Assembly (NCBI GenBank): GCA_015059875.1
Contig: SUZQ01000006.1
Span: 1 to 57,544 of the forward strand
Direction: 5' to 3'
DNA: 57,544 nt
Source of the DNA: Rikenellaceae bacterium
Lineage (GTDB): Bacteria; Bacteroidota; Bacteroidia; Bacteroidales; Rikenellaceae
Part shown: positions 43,447 to 52,715 of the stretch, piece by piece
Numbering within the stretch: the first letter of the stretch is position 1
Layout: every line of letters begins with the position of its first letter
Notes under the pieces: generated by a model
What the model saw: the letters and a program-made list of their open reading frames with translations, nothing else
Told to the model about the DNA's origin: nothing
Database searches by the model: none
Made by a program: the position numbers and the translations under genes

Positions 43447-46203
43447 CTATTTTGACTGCAAAATCAACTCATTATGCAAAAGTTCGCCTTCGGATGTGAT
43501 ACCCTCGATAACGACACGATAATCGGACTGACGATCTGCTGTCCAGAATGAGATTGAAGCATCGCCCAACGAGTTGCTTTGCAGGGATGGTACCCACGCA
43601 ATAGTTGTACGATTATCCTTCTTATTTGGATCGTTCTTGACCGAGTAATCGGGAGCGTAGAACTCCACCGGAATAGCGTATCCTGGAACAACAACCTCCG
43701 CCATAGAGTTGAGCAAGAACTTTTGGCGAGCATCGATATTCTTGACATGGAGAATTATCGCACCCGTCTCGGAACTCATACCCGCTGCCATAGACTCGAA
43801 CTTGTCGAGATATGAAACGCTGATGATTTCATTCATTGGATAGGCATCGATAACGCCCATATCCATCTGCTGACCATTAACATATACGGCAGGCATCAAA
43901 TCGACTTTATCGTCCATATCAACCTCTACGCCACCAATATAGGTCTGCTCGGTATCTTCAGAATCAACACCTCCTGAAGATTGGTTACTCTCCTCTTTCA
44001 CTGGCGAAGCGTCGAGTTTTGGCGAACGAACATAAACATCGTTACCCACAACCTCCAGCTTACGGAAGCGTTGCAACGCATCGAAAATCGAGACAAAACG
44101 AGTCATATCGCCACTTACAGTATTGAAGTCGTTGAGCGATGATGAGTAGTCGAAGGTTTGCACACGCTTAGCAACAATCTCCACAGCATCGATATCAATT
44201 ACAGGCATACCACCATCCTCGAAATAGGTCTGCTTCGAGCGCATCATATACTCCTCTGTAAGCGATGGCTTTTTCTCTTTGCGGAACACCTCACGCGCGA
44301 TAGTCGGTGCAACTGGATAGACATACGGATCGACCTTAATACGAACTCTCTCGCTGCTGCCGTTACGATTCAACGCCTGCAAGAGGTAGATTGTTGTATC
44401 GGGCGAATCCACACCCGTGATGTAGAAGCGATTTGTACTATTTAGGTCGTGAACACCAAGATACTCCTTGCGATTGCGGAAAATCATCACGCTGGTGTTG
44501 CGAGTCTTGCCGATAGTGGACTTTACACCACCCGAAATACTCTGCTCGGATTCGAACGGTTTTGTGATATGCGGCTTCTTGCCAGCAAGGATAGAGTTGA
44601 TATTATATCTGCGCCAACCGTGTGTAAGCATCACAAGGTCAAGATGCTCATTACGCTTCGCGTCGTCTGCCTCGAAGTAGTATTGAGGATTTTCGATATG
44701 CCCCTTCAACTCCGAATTAAGAAGCATATAGGTAAAGATGTTATCCACCGACTTATCCTCCTTCAGCAGTTCGGCATCTGTAACCGAAACCACAAAATCG
44801 CCCTTCACGGCGTTGCCAGCACTGCTCTTAATCGCGAAATCGAGCTGCACTCTCTCGCGAGGCGCAAACTTCTTAACACTTGATGTAATTGCAGCCGATG
44901 CATACTTGCCACGCACGAAGAAGAGTCGTTGTGCCACAACCGTGCGCGACACTTTATTTACGACAGATATCTGAGCGACACCGCTGCGCAACTTCTCAAG
45001 TGGAATACGCAAGGGGTGCGACAGATCCTCAACAACATAATTCACTACACCACGCGACTGAACTACCGCCACGAGTTGTTCACGCGGATAGTCAGAAGTT
45101 GTAAGAATATTGAGCAGAACTCTATTTTCGGAGTCTGGAGTCAGCTTCAAGACACATCCAGAATGCAATGCCGTAGGCAGAGTAAACGAACGCGAAACGC
45201 CGTTTTGTGTCGAGAGGGTTGCGATATATGTCTCGCCCTCCTTAGCCGTCATAACAAATTTACCCATACCGTTATGCTCCGACTTAATTGAGCATACCAC
45301 CTCGCCCGATTTTGTCTGAACCACACCACTAACCTCAACTGGATGGCCATCTACGCCCACTACACTGAATGCAATAACTTGAGCTATTTCGGCAACGAGA
45401 TTTCCACCTTCAGGCAAGAACTTCGCAGAGAAGTCCTCCTCGAACGAAGGCAACTGCATCTTTCTATCCAACTTACGACCATTAGCGTTGATATTCATAC
45501 GAATGCAATCGGTCATATTCGAACTTGGGCGGAACGAAAAACGGAAATAACCATCCTTATCGGTCTGCGTCATATGTCGTGTTGTGCGACCATTAACACA
45601 CAACGAATACTCGACAGCATTACCACGAATAGGGTTAAAAAGGTTGTTTGTAACCTGCACCGAAGCTACAACTTTTCCCGAACCATCAAACTCGTACGAG
45701 ATATTGGTATGGATAGCATCGTCGATATAGTTTCCAATTTGAATCTGTCGTGTATAGATCAGCTCCTTATCGAAGTTTGTCTGCCACCTTGAGTAGGCTC
45801 GAATGGTGTATCTTCCCGATGTCATCTTTGCCGATAGAGGAATGGCATTATGGAATCGACCTCCCGAACCAAACACCCTGACACGCGACACCACATTTCC
45901 CGTAGCATCAATCAACTCTACATATATAAATCGAGTGTCGGTTATTCGGCTGAAATAGATCGAATTTACGAGGAACACGCTGAAATAGATCGTATCTCCC
46001 GCACTATAGTACGGCTTGTCGGTCACGAGATAGAGCTTCTCCTGCACACCGCCCGTCGTGTAGTAGTTTATAAAACTATTCGTCACAAAATCGGTAAACC
46101 GCGCTTGATGAATATTTGCATCTGCAAGAGCTTGGGCTCCAACAGACAATGGCGATAGCATCATCGCCAACACCGCTACGGTAGTTATAAAAAATCTCTT
46201 CAT
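43447..46203 (-). CDS. Exported protein with MG2-like and TonB-plug-like domains, no barrel
   Basis: The protein is 918 aa from the ATG at 46203, signal peptide MKRFFITTVAVLAMMLSPLS to VGAQA. Residues about 30-150 resemble an MG2-type beta-sandwich (KLYLVTDKPYYSAGDTIYFS), followed by further beta-rich modules. Near residues 690-840 is a segment like a TonB receptor plug (VYVNGQQMDMGVIDAYPMNE, IISVSYLDKFESMAAGMS, SETGAIILHVKN). The C-terminal 80 residues cannot form a 22-strand barrel. Such barrel-less plug proteins are common, uncharacterised Bacteroidota cell-surface proteins. It lies 11 nt after the M23 peptidase gene and is the last gene of the operon. Confidence 0.75.
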   Translation of the reverse strand: MKRFFITTVAVLAMMLSPLSVGAQALADANIHQARFTDFVTNSFINYYTTGGVQEKLYLVTDKPYYSAGDTIYFSVFLVNSIYFSRITDTRFIYVELIDATGNVVSRVRVFGSGGRFHNAIPLSAKMTSGRYTIRAYSRWQTNFDKELIYTRQIQIGNYIDDAIHTNISYEFDGSGKVVASVQVTNNLFNPIRGNAVEYSLCVNGRTTRHMTQTDKDGYFRFSFRPSSNMTDCIRMNINANGRKLDRKMQLPSFEEDFSAKFLPEGGNLVAEIAQVIAFSVVGVDGHPVEVSGVVQTKSGEVVCSIKSEHNGMGKFVMTAKEGETYIATLSTQNGVSRSFTLPTALHSGCVLKLTPDSENRVLLNILTTSDYPREQLVAVVQSRGVVNYVVEDLSHPLRIPLEKLRSGVAQISVVNKVSRTVVAQRLFFVRGKYASAAITSSVKKFAPRERVQLDFAIKSSAGNAVKGDFVVSVTDAELLKEDKSVDNIFTYMLLNSELKGHIENPQYYFEADDAKRNEHLDLVMLTHGWRRYNINSILAGKKPHITKPFESEQSISGGVKSTIGKTRNTSVMIFRNRKEYLGVHDLNSTNRFYITGVDSPDTTIYLLQALNRNGSSERVRIKVDPYVYPVAPTIAREVFRKEKKPSLTEEYMMRSKQTYFEDGGMPVIDIDAVEIVAKRVQTFDYSSSLNDFNTVSGDMTRFVSIFDALQRFRKLEVVGNDVYVRSPKLDASPVKEESNQSSGGVDSEDTEQTYIGGVEVDMDDKVDLMPAVYVNGQQMDMGVIDAYPMNEIISVSYLDKFESMAAGMSSETGAIILHVKNIDARQKFLLNSMAEVVVPGYAIPVEFYAPDYSVKNDPNKKDNRTTIAWVPSLQSNSLGDASISFWTADRQSDYRVVIEGITSEGELLHNELILQSK

Positions 46204-46214
46204 TTTAGGTATAT

Positions 46215-47951
46215 TTATTTTAATATTTCTCCTCTCCAAAATGCGACATTTCCGCATCCGTCCATTATCTCCAACTCCACTTGGCGATACCTACTATTGC
46301 CGACAAGCGGTCGGTCGAACTTATGTACCAACGCACCTTGCACGGGTTGCAAGTCAAGCGTTCTCCACTCGCCATCAATCAGCAATTTATACTTGGCGAT
46401 GCCCGAAAAGTTATCCTTTACCGAAAAACGCATCTCGCTAACGCCACGCATATCTGCCTTCGCCTTAAATCGCGCCTTTATACTCGGAGCAACAGTATCG
46501 GCAACCACCGTCATATCTCCACCTCGACGCAGTCGCACCACTACACTGTCGTTCTTGAACTCGCCACCGAGGTATCGCAGTTTGCCCTTCGTGTCTACAT
46601 ACGCCACACAAGCGTGTCGTTGCAAATCGCTTGGAGTCGTGAACGCCGCAAACGAGGCTCTAAACCCCTTGTTAAAAGGTATATCCTCTGCAAATATACG
46701 ATAAAATGGAGAAAGTTGTATAAGAGTCGAATCTTTTATCGCCTCTATCTCCACCGATTTCGTACAACAATACTCTGGCTCGTAGAGGGCTTTCCGAGGC
46801 ACGGAGAGCGAAAAACCCTCGCCCTTAACGACACTCTCCTCATTGCTCAAGACCAATATAGCATCTATATCTCGCTTAAACATTGGCGTTCCCAAATACT
46901 CCTCCCCATAAACAGAGAAAGCAAGTTTCGAGCTGTTTCCGCTATCGTCAGCCACTACAACCTCCACCTCCGCCCGTTCGCCGCGCTGCAACGACACGAA
47001 GCCATCAGTCGGCGAATGACGATAGAGGTAATCGGGTGCAAGCGGCATCTTGGCGAGTCGCAACACCTCACACTTTGCCGTGCGTTGCAAAGGGTAGTAC
47101 GACACCACATTACAGTGGCGAGTATCGGCAAATGAGAAGTGGTCTATGCGATACTCGAAATCTCTTTTACCATTAATTTTTGTGGTCGCCGTATATATTC
47201 CGAAACGATTTGCAGAGTTGTTGCGATTATCAACACTCTCAATCACGAAATAACCCCTCCCGGACAGCGCAACCTCCGACTCTATCACATATCTGCCATT
47301 GACAAATTTTGGCGTATAGGTGCTACACAAACGGCTCTTAGGCTCGCCTGCGAGCGTATCAACAACCACATAGTGCAAGCGCAAAATCTTTGGCGCAATA
47401 GTATCATTCGCCTTCAATGCTCCAAGATTCATCGGATTGAGCGTGTAGGCACTCTTAATATCTCTGAGTTCATAATGCAGATGAGGTCCAAACGAAGATC
47501 CGCTATTTCCCGAAAAAGCAATCGTATCGCCCTGTTTTACAGGGAATTTATCAGCCTTCGGAAAGAGATTCAGCGAGTGTTTTTTTGCGCCATATCGCTC
47601 CGCTGCAAGATACTCCGCCACATCCTTACGCAATCTCGACAAATGGGCATACACCGACATTGTTCCCTTGTGGGGGTGGTTTACATAGAGAGCCAATCCG
47701 TAGCCTCCCGACGACATCGACACGCGCGAAATATATCCATCTGCCACCGCCACAACGGGCTTTCCCGTAACCTTGTCGGTGCGAATATCTACTCCTGAAT
47801 GGAAGTGATTTGGACGCATTTCTCCATACGAGGCGGTATAGTTTCCCTTCACATTGTGCACTGGGAATATATATCCCTGCGCACGCAAAGCAACCGATAG
47901 CACCAACGCCACCAGCACAACCAGCACCCTCTTATATCGAAAAATCTTCAT
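46215..47951 (-). CDS. M23 family metallopeptidase (LytM-type), exported
   Basis: This 578-aa protein has a signal peptide (MKIFRYKRVLVVLVALVLSV, ending LRAQG). The peptidase domain is near the N-terminus (residues about 35-175): the zinc ligands are in NHFHSGVDI (H-x3-D) and FGPHLHYEL (H-x-H), with YGLALYVNHPHKGTMSVYAH between them. All expected ligands are present, so it should be an active peptidoglycan endopeptidase. About 400 beta-rich residues follow, with no recognised domain. It overlaps recX by 20 nt and precedes the plug-like surface protein. Confidence 0.9.
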   Translation of the reverse strand: MKIFRYKRVLVVLVALVLSVALRAQGYIFPVHNVKGNYTASYGEMRPNHFHSGVDIRTDKVTGKPVVAVADGYISRVSMSSGGYGLALYVNHPHKGTMSVYAHLSRLRKDVAEYLAAERYGAKKHSLNLFPKADKFPVKQGDTIAFSGNSGSSFGPHLHYELRDIKSAYTLNPMNLGALKANDTIAPKILRLHYVVVDTLAGEPKSRLCSTYTPKFVNGRYVIESEVALSGRGYFVIESVDNRNNSANRFGIYTATTKINGKRDFEYRIDHFSFADTRHCNVVSYYPLQRTAKCEVLRLAKMPLAPDYLYRHSPTDGFVSLQRGERAEVEVVVADDSGNSSKLAFSVYGEEYLGTPMFKRDIDAILVLSNEESVVKGEGFSLSVPRKALYEPEYCCTKSVEIEAIKDSTLIQLSPFYRIFAEDIPFNKGFRASFAAFTTPSDLQRHACVAYVDTKGKLRYLGGEFKNDSVVVRLRRGGDMTVVADTVAPSIKARFKAKADMRGVSEMRFSVKDNFSGIAKYKLLIDGEWRTLDLQPVQGALVHKFDRPLVGNSRYRQVELEIMDGCGNVAFWRGEILK

Positions 47952-48447
47952 CTACCCCCTTTATAATATTTGAAGCCGTTGCAATCGCCTGCTCCATATC
48001 GTAACCTCGCGAAGCTGCGAAGCGAATCAGTTTTGTCTTTGCATCGTAGGGCGAGGAGTACTTCAGCGTTCGCAGACGACGGCGCATAATCTCCTCCAAT
48101 CGCTCCGACATATCGGTTGCAGCTATCATCGGTGCGATAACCTCGTTGATAATCTCGTTCGACACTCCTTTCGTTCGCAACGCGCTCTTTATCTTATACG
48201 CCCCCCAACCACTCAAGTTGAGTTTATCGCGCACAAACGCCTCGGCATAGCGACGATCATCTATAAATCGCTCTGTCTGAAGTCGTTGCAATACCCGCTG
48301 AGCATCCGCATCGCTCAATCCCCACCGCTTCATCAGTCGCAGGGCATCGCCCGAGGAGCGTTCCGAACGGGCGCACTCGCGCATCAGCGAAGCCAAAGCC
48401 TGCTCCGCCGTTTTGCTCTTTTTAGTGCGCACTACCTTCTGCTCCAT
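47932..48447 (-). CDS. recX: Regulatory protein RecX
   Basis: The protein is 171 aa and helical, with tandem three-helix repeats: ALASLMRECARSERSSGDAL, RFIDDRRYAEAFVRDKLNLS, GWGAYKIKSALRTKGVSNEI. RecX binds and inhibits RecA filaments. It overlaps prmC by 16 nt upstream and the M23 gene by 20 nt downstream, so translation is coupled along the operon. The start at 48447 gives a basic N-terminus (MEQKVVRTKKSKTAEQ). It is not next to recA here. Confidence 0.92.
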   Translation of the reverse strand: MEQKVVRTKKSKTAEQALASLMRECARSERSSGDALRLMKRWGLSDADAQRVLQRLQTERFIDDRRYAEAFVRDKLNLSGWGAYKIKSALRTKGVSNEIINEVIAPMIAATDMSERLEEIMRRRLRTLKYSSPYDAKTKLIRFAASRGYDMEQAIATASNIIKGVDEDFSI

Positions 48448-49262
48448 ACCATTCGCGGTTTTGCATTTGCATCTTCAATCAACTCATTGCGAGTAAAGCC
48501 ATTCTCACGCAACAGTTCGCAGACCTCTTTGCCAGCTCTCTCGTATATCTCAAACCAGATAGAGCCACTCTCGCGCAACATCTTCCGCCCATTCACTGCC
48601 GTTGCACGATAGAAGCGTAGAATATCGTCATCGGGAACAAACAGTGCCAAATGAGGCTCAAAATCGACAACATTTTTGCGCATATCCACGATATCGCTCT
48701 GCGGAATGTACGGAGGATTCGACACGATAATATCGAACTCACCCAGCGCACTCAAATCGCCCAACGCATCCGCCTCAACAAACTCCACCTGCGCACCAAG
48801 TCGCTCGGCATTTCGTCGCGCTATTGCCAACGCCTCCGACGATATATCCACCGCCACAACCTCGGCATCCTTTACCAATTTGGCAAGCGCGATAGCAATC
48901 GCTCCACTACCCGTTCCAATATCGAGAATGCGCGCACCTTGCTTTGCGGTTTCGGCTATTCGATAGACCAACTCCTCCGTTTCTGGGCGCGGAATCAATA
49001 CACCCTCCGCTACATCAAAATTCATCTCGCAAAACTCCGCCTTGCCCAGCACATACTGCACGGGGCGACCATTGCGAAGTTGCTCGATGACAGTTTCAAG
49101 TTCGTCAATTTCGCACACATCATCGTAGTGTGCAACAAGTTGCGATAGGTTATAATTCAACTTCTCACACACGACCATACGGGCTATAGAGTCAGCCTCG
49201 CGAACGCCATACAGCGACTCCACCGCATCTCTTATTGAGTGTATAGAAAGACGCACGGTCAT
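48432..49262 (-). CDS. prmC: Release factor glutamine methyltransferase
   Basis: This 276-aa SAM-dependent enzyme methylates the Gln of the GGQ motif in release factors RF1 and RF2. SAM motif: ILDIGTGSGAIAIALAK (about 116-132). The catalytic NPPY is in FDIIVSNPPYIPQSD (about 185-199). An N-terminal helical domain binds the release factor. Length is typical. It sits between aroC (26-nt gap) and recX (16-nt overlap). Confidence 0.95.
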   Translation of the reverse strand: MTVRLSIHSIRDAVESLYGVREADSIARMVVCEKLNYNLSQLVAHYDDVCEIDELETVIEQLRNGRPVQYVLGKAEFCEMNFDVAEGVLIPRPETEELVYRIAETAKQGARILDIGTGSGAIAIALAKLVKDAEVVAVDISSEALAIARRNAERLGAQVEFVEADALGDLSALGEFDIIVSNPPYIPQSDIVDMRKNVVDFEPHLALFVPDDDILRFYRATAVNGRKMLRESGSIWFEIYERAGKEVCELLRENGFTRNELIEDANAKPRMVWSRR

Positions 49263-49288
49263 AGAAAAAGTTAAATTAGAGTTGATTT

Positions 49289-50275
49289 TTATTGATTCTG
49301 CAAGGAGAGTTCTGCCAATGCAATAGCCACAACAGACTCAACAACTACCGCAGCTCGCAGCACGATACAAGCATCATGGCGACCTTTGGCGACAAGAGGA
49401 GCGACCTCTCCCAGACTCTTGTTATAGGTCATCTGTTCGCGCGAGATTGTAGGTGTCGGCTTTATTGCAACACGCACCACCAAATCGTTACCATTGGTGA
49501 TACCGCCATTTATGCCGCCCTCATTATTCGATGCAGTATGCCCCTCACCATCAACAAAACGGTCATTTCGCTCGGAGCCACGAAGCTTTACCCCCTCAAA
49601 ACCGCTTCCAAACTCCACCCCCTTAACCGCAGGAACGGAGAACATCAGATGTGAGATAATACTCTCTGCCGAATCGAAGAACGGCTCTCCCAAACCGACT
49701 CTAACACCCTTGGCACAACACTCAACGACACCTCCCACCGAGTCACCATCGCGAAGTGCCGACTCTACGATTGTCGAAAACTCCGCCTCATTGCGCGAGC
49801 CTCCAATCTCCACTATTGTGGTGCGATAATCTACCTCACCGACTATCTTTTTTGCGACAACACCCGCAGCAACGAGCAACAGAGTCATACGCCCCGAAAA
49901 TTGTCCGCTACCGCGCAAGTCCACCGCATCTCCATACTTGGCACGAGCCACAAAGTCCACATGAGAAGGTCGCGGATGCTGTTCAAACTGCGAATAGTCA
50001 GACGAGCGAGTGTCGCCATTGTGAAATACTATCTCTACGATTTCGCCCGTGGTCACACCATCCGCCACTCCCGATACGATTGTCGGAATATCCTTTTCGT
50101 GACGAGCCGTAGTGCCACGAGCCGAGGCTCTACGACGAGATATGTCCGACTCGAAGTCCGCTACCGAGAGTGCTATACCTTGCGGTACGCCACCAATACG
50201 CACGCCCATTTCGGGTGTGTGCGAAGCACCCCAAATCTCAATCTTAAACTTCGAGCCAAAACTATTGTGCCACAT
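49289..50275 (-). CDS. aroC: Chorismate synthase, divergent type
   Basis: This 328-aa enzyme makes chorismate from 5-enolpyruvylshikimate-3-phosphate with reduced FMN. The family signatures are recognisable but altered. The first is WGASHTPEMG where most enzymes have GESHG, and the second is LRGSGQFSGRMTLLLVAAG where many have RGGGRSSARET. The GQFSGR form resembles that seen in clostridial-type enzymes. The catalytic His in GASHT and the late HDACIVLRAAVVVESV block are kept. It is slightly shorter than usual. It lies 9 nt after aroA, so the last two shikimate steps are encoded together. Confidence 0.93.
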   Translation of the reverse strand: MWHNSFGSKFKIEIWGASHTPEMGVRIGGVPQGIALSVADFESDISRRRASARGTTARHEKDIPTIVSGVADGVTTGEIVEIVFHNGDTRSSDYSQFEQHPRPSHVDFVARAKYGDAVDLRGSGQFSGRMTLLLVAAGVVAKKIVGEVDYRTTIVEIGGSRNEAEFSTIVESALRDGDSVGGVVECCAKGVRVGLGEPFFDSAESIISHLMFSVPAVKGVEFGSGFEGVKLRGSERNDRFVDGEGHTASNNEGGINGGITNGNDLVVRVAIKPTPTISREQMTYNKSLGEVAPLVAKGRHDACIVLRAAVVVESVVAIALAELSLQNQ

Positions 50276-50284
50276 AAAATCTCT

Positions 50285-51532
50285 CTATTGCGAAACCCTC
50301 AACGACTCCAAAGTCTCGAAGAAGTCAGGAAAACTCTTTGCTACACACTCTGCGCCGTGAATCAACATCTCTCCATCAGAACGCAGCGCAGAGACCGCTA
50401 ACGACATGGCGATGCGATGGTCATGATGACTCTCCACCTCCGTAGCGTGAATCTCACCACCACGAATACGCATTACATCGCCATCCAGTTCAACCTCAAT
50501 TCCGAGTTTAGCATACTCCGAAGCGATTGTCTCGGCGCGATTCGACTCTTTATGCTCAAGGCGATGCACTCCGTAGATTACACTCTCTCCCTCTGCTGCT
50601 GCAGCCAATGCTGCCAAGGCAGGGAAGAGGTCAGGACACTGCGTAGCATCAAACTCGAATGCCACCAAATCGCGATGCGAAACGGTAATTCTGTCAGGCT
50701 CACTCGTCACCGAAGCCCCTGCTCGCACCAAAGCGTCGCAAATTGCAACATCTGCCTGTTTGGAGAGCAGTGAAATATTTGTCAATGTAATCTCTCCCGC
50801 AACAGCACCTGCAACAAGCAACATCGCTGCCGCGCTCCAATCGCCCTCAATCGAGAGGTCGGTAGCCTCATAGTGCTGCCCACCTTCGACATAGAACTCC
50901 TTATAGTCGTTGTGTTGAATATTTACGCCAAACTTCGACGCCATATCAATGGTCATATCAAGATATGGTTTCGATACAGCATTCTCCACCAAGATAGTCG
51001 TATCCTCCCCTGCCAACGGCAATGCCATCAACAAGCCTGTCAAAAACTGCGACGACACCGAACCATCCACCTCTATCTCTCCGCCCTGCATCGGGCCACA
51101 CACCTCGATAGGCAAGCGACCTCCGCCATCGCGAACATCTACACCGAGTTTGCGAAGCGGCTCAATCATCATATTCATCGGGCGATAGAGCAGAGTTCCT
51201 CTACCCTGCACAGTGATAGGGGTGTTGCAAAGCGAAGCTATCGGAGTAAACATTCGAGTAGCCAAGCCCGACTCCCCCACTTGCAGAGTGTCGCTCTTGG
51301 GTGCAAGACCTCCTCGCACCTTGACAGTGCGCTCGTCAAGTCGCTCTACCTCGGCACCCAAAGCCTCGATAGTGCTTATTGCCGAGAGTGTATCATCACA
51401 GAAATCAAGATTGCGCAGCACCGTTTCACCCTCGGCAAGCAGAGCCGCAGCCAAAGCGCGTTGCGCATAACTTTTTGAACATGGAGGCGTTGCTACGCCT
51501 GAAATTTGCCCTCGCGGGACGGATTTATCCAT
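50285..51532 (-). CDS. aroA: 3-phosphoshikimate 1-carboxyvinyltransferase (EPSP synthase)
   Basis: This 415-aa enzyme has an inside-out alpha/beta barrel of two similar halves. Signatures: CSKSYAQRALAAALLAEG (shikimate-phosphate Lys/Ser-Arg), VGESGLATRMFTPIASL, DGSVSSQFLTGLLMALPLAG, and the C-terminal ESHHDHRIAMSLAVSALRS. It condenses PEP with shikimate-3-phosphate. It is the first gene of the operon aroA-aroC-prmC-recX-M23-plug protein; the heptamer array at 51543-51573 lies directly upstream. I saw no clear -7 box before it. Confidence 0.95.
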   Translation of the reverse strand: MDKSVPRGQISGVATPPCSKSYAQRALAAALLAEGETVLRNLDFCDDTLSAISTIEALGAEVERLDERTVKVRGGLAPKSDTLQVGESGLATRMFTPIASLCNTPITVQGRGTLLYRPMNMMIEPLRKLGVDVRDGGGRLPIEVCGPMQGGEIEVDGSVSSQFLTGLLMALPLAGEDTTILVENAVSKPYLDMTIDMASKFGVNIQHNDYKEFYVEGGQHYEATDLSIEGDWSAAAMLLVAGAVAGEITLTNISLLSKQADVAICDALVRAGASVTSEPDRITVSHRDLVAFEFDATQCPDLFPALAALAAAAEGESVIYGVHRLEHKESNRAETIASEYAKLGIEVELDGDVMRIRGGEIHATEVESHHDHRIAMSLAVSALRSDGEMLIHGAECVAKSFPDFFETLESLRVSQ

Positions 51533-51542
51533 ACTATTACCA

Positions 51543-51573
51543 GCTTTTAGCCATTAGCCGTTAGCCATTGGCT
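51543..51573. repeat. Heptamer (TTAGCCA family) array, locus 7
   Basis: TTAGCCA-TTAGCCG-TTAGCCA units lie between aroA and the palindrome after lptB. Confidence 0.8.
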
Positions 51574-51596
51574 TTTTTATATTATCTTATCAACTA

Positions 51597-51723
51597 CAAA
51601 ATCGTCAATGATGAGATTATTTTTTGTGCGATGCGAGGTGGCGAGTCCGCAGCATACTGGGCGTATGTGAGGAACCCGATATCCGAAGCACTCGTGCAAA
51701 AAGAACTCATCAGAACGATTTTA
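51597..51723 (-). repeat. 127-nt palindrome starting at the lptB stop codon
   Basis: Minus strand from the TAA at 51723: blocks AAAATCGT, TGATGAG and TTTTTTG recur as complements in the distal arm in the same order. The apex is CTCACATACGCCCAGTATGC. It is the third copy of the family (also 5010-5136 and 16348-16471), the same length as the first and with the same relation to the stop codon. Confidence 0.85.
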
Positions 51724-52488
51724 CTCTTCGGTAAGTTCGAACTTATGATTCTTCTTAAGTTCGAAATTCTTGCCGAGATATACTCGACGCACCATCTCAT
51801 CTGCGGCAAGCTCTTCGGCCGTACCCGTTTTGAGAATTTTACCCTCATACAACAAGTAGGTGCGGTCTGTAATCGCAAGCGTCTCATCGACATTATGGTC
51901 GGTAATAATAACGCCGATGTTTTTATTTTTGAGTGTTGCTACGATGCTCTGGATATCCTCTACAGCGATAGGGTCTACTCCTGCAAACGGCTCATCGAGA
52001 AGCACAAATGACGGGTTTATCGCGATGGCTCGCGCAATCTCGGTACGGCGACGCTCTCCTCCCGAAAGTTGGTTACCGTAGCTCTTGCGCACCTTCTGCA
52101 AGCGGAACTCTTCGATAAGAGCCTCGGTGCGCTCACGCTGATACTCCTTCGTGTAGTTAGTCATCTCAAGCACCGAGCGAATATTATCCTCGACACTCAA
52201 GTGACGGAACACCGAAGCCTCCTGCGCAAGGTAGCTTACGCCAAGCTGCGCACGCTTGTAGACGGGCAACTTGGTGAGTTCATCAACATGGCCATCATCG
52301 TGTTCGAGGAAGATGCGTCCTTCGTTGGGCTTGATAAGTCCTACGATCATATAAAACGAAGTAGTCTTACCCGCACCGTTAGGCCCAAGCAAGCCCACAA
52401 TTTCGCCCTGCTGAACATCTATAGACACATGATTTACAACCGTTCGTGCCTTATATTTTTTGACAAGGTCTGTAGTAAAAAGCCTCAT
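51721..52488 (-). CDS. lptB: LPS export ABC transporter ATP-binding protein
   Basis: The protein is 255 aa from the ATG at 52488 ([17 protein letters not shown]); upstream in-frame codons are translated heptamer repeat and are rejected. Walker [16 protein letters not shown]. The LPS-transport type Q-loop is [15 protein letters not shown]; the ABC signature is [16 protein letters not shown]; Walker B is [14 protein letters not shown]-loop [10 protein letters not shown]. It energises extraction of lipopolysaccharide from the inner membrane with LptF, LptG and LptC, none of which is adjacent. Confidence 0.95.
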   Translation of the reverse strand: MRLFTTDLVKKYKARTVVNHVSIDVQQGEIVGLLGPNGAGKTTSFYMIVGLIKPNEGRIFLEHDDGHVDELTKLPVYKRAQLGVSYLAQEASVFRHLSVEDNIRSVLEMTNYTKEYQRERTEALIEEFRLQKVRKSYGNQLSGGERRRTEIARAIAINPSFVLLDEPFAGVDPIAVEDIQSIVATLKNKNIGVIITDHNVDETLAITDRTYLLYEGKILKTGTAEELAADEMVRRVYLGKNFELKKNHKFELTEE

Positions 52489-52500
52489 ATCTCTATTTTT

Positions 52501-52534
52501 TGCTATTAGCCATTGACCTTTAGCCATTAGCTAA
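52501..52534. repeat. Heptamer (TTAGCCA family) array, locus 8
   Basis: Array in the predicted lptB leader, 13 nt upstream of its ATG. Confidence 0.8.
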
Positions 52535-52633
52535 AATATACTCTACAAATCAACAATCTTTATTGTTGTAATTACCAACAAATTCGGAGGCTATTTTAAT
52601 AGTCCTCGCAACTTTTTTCAAATAATTTTCACA

Positions 52634-52641
52634 CAAAGTTA
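52634..52641 (-). promoter_or_regulatory. -7 box for lptB
   Basis: Minus-strand TAACTTTG; it would give a leader of about 140 nt containing the heptamer array. Confidence 0.5.
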
Positions 52642-52663
52642 TGATTTTTTCCGAAATAATTTT

Positions 52664-52671
52664 TATCTTTG
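52664..52671 (+). promoter_or_regulatory. -7 box of recQ
   Basis: TATCTTTG, 44 nt before the ATG. It is divergent from the lptB box 22 bp away. Confidence 0.65.
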
Positions 52672-52715
52672 ATTGGAAATTTAGCTAAAAAAAGAGTTTT
52701 ATAACACAAATTACC

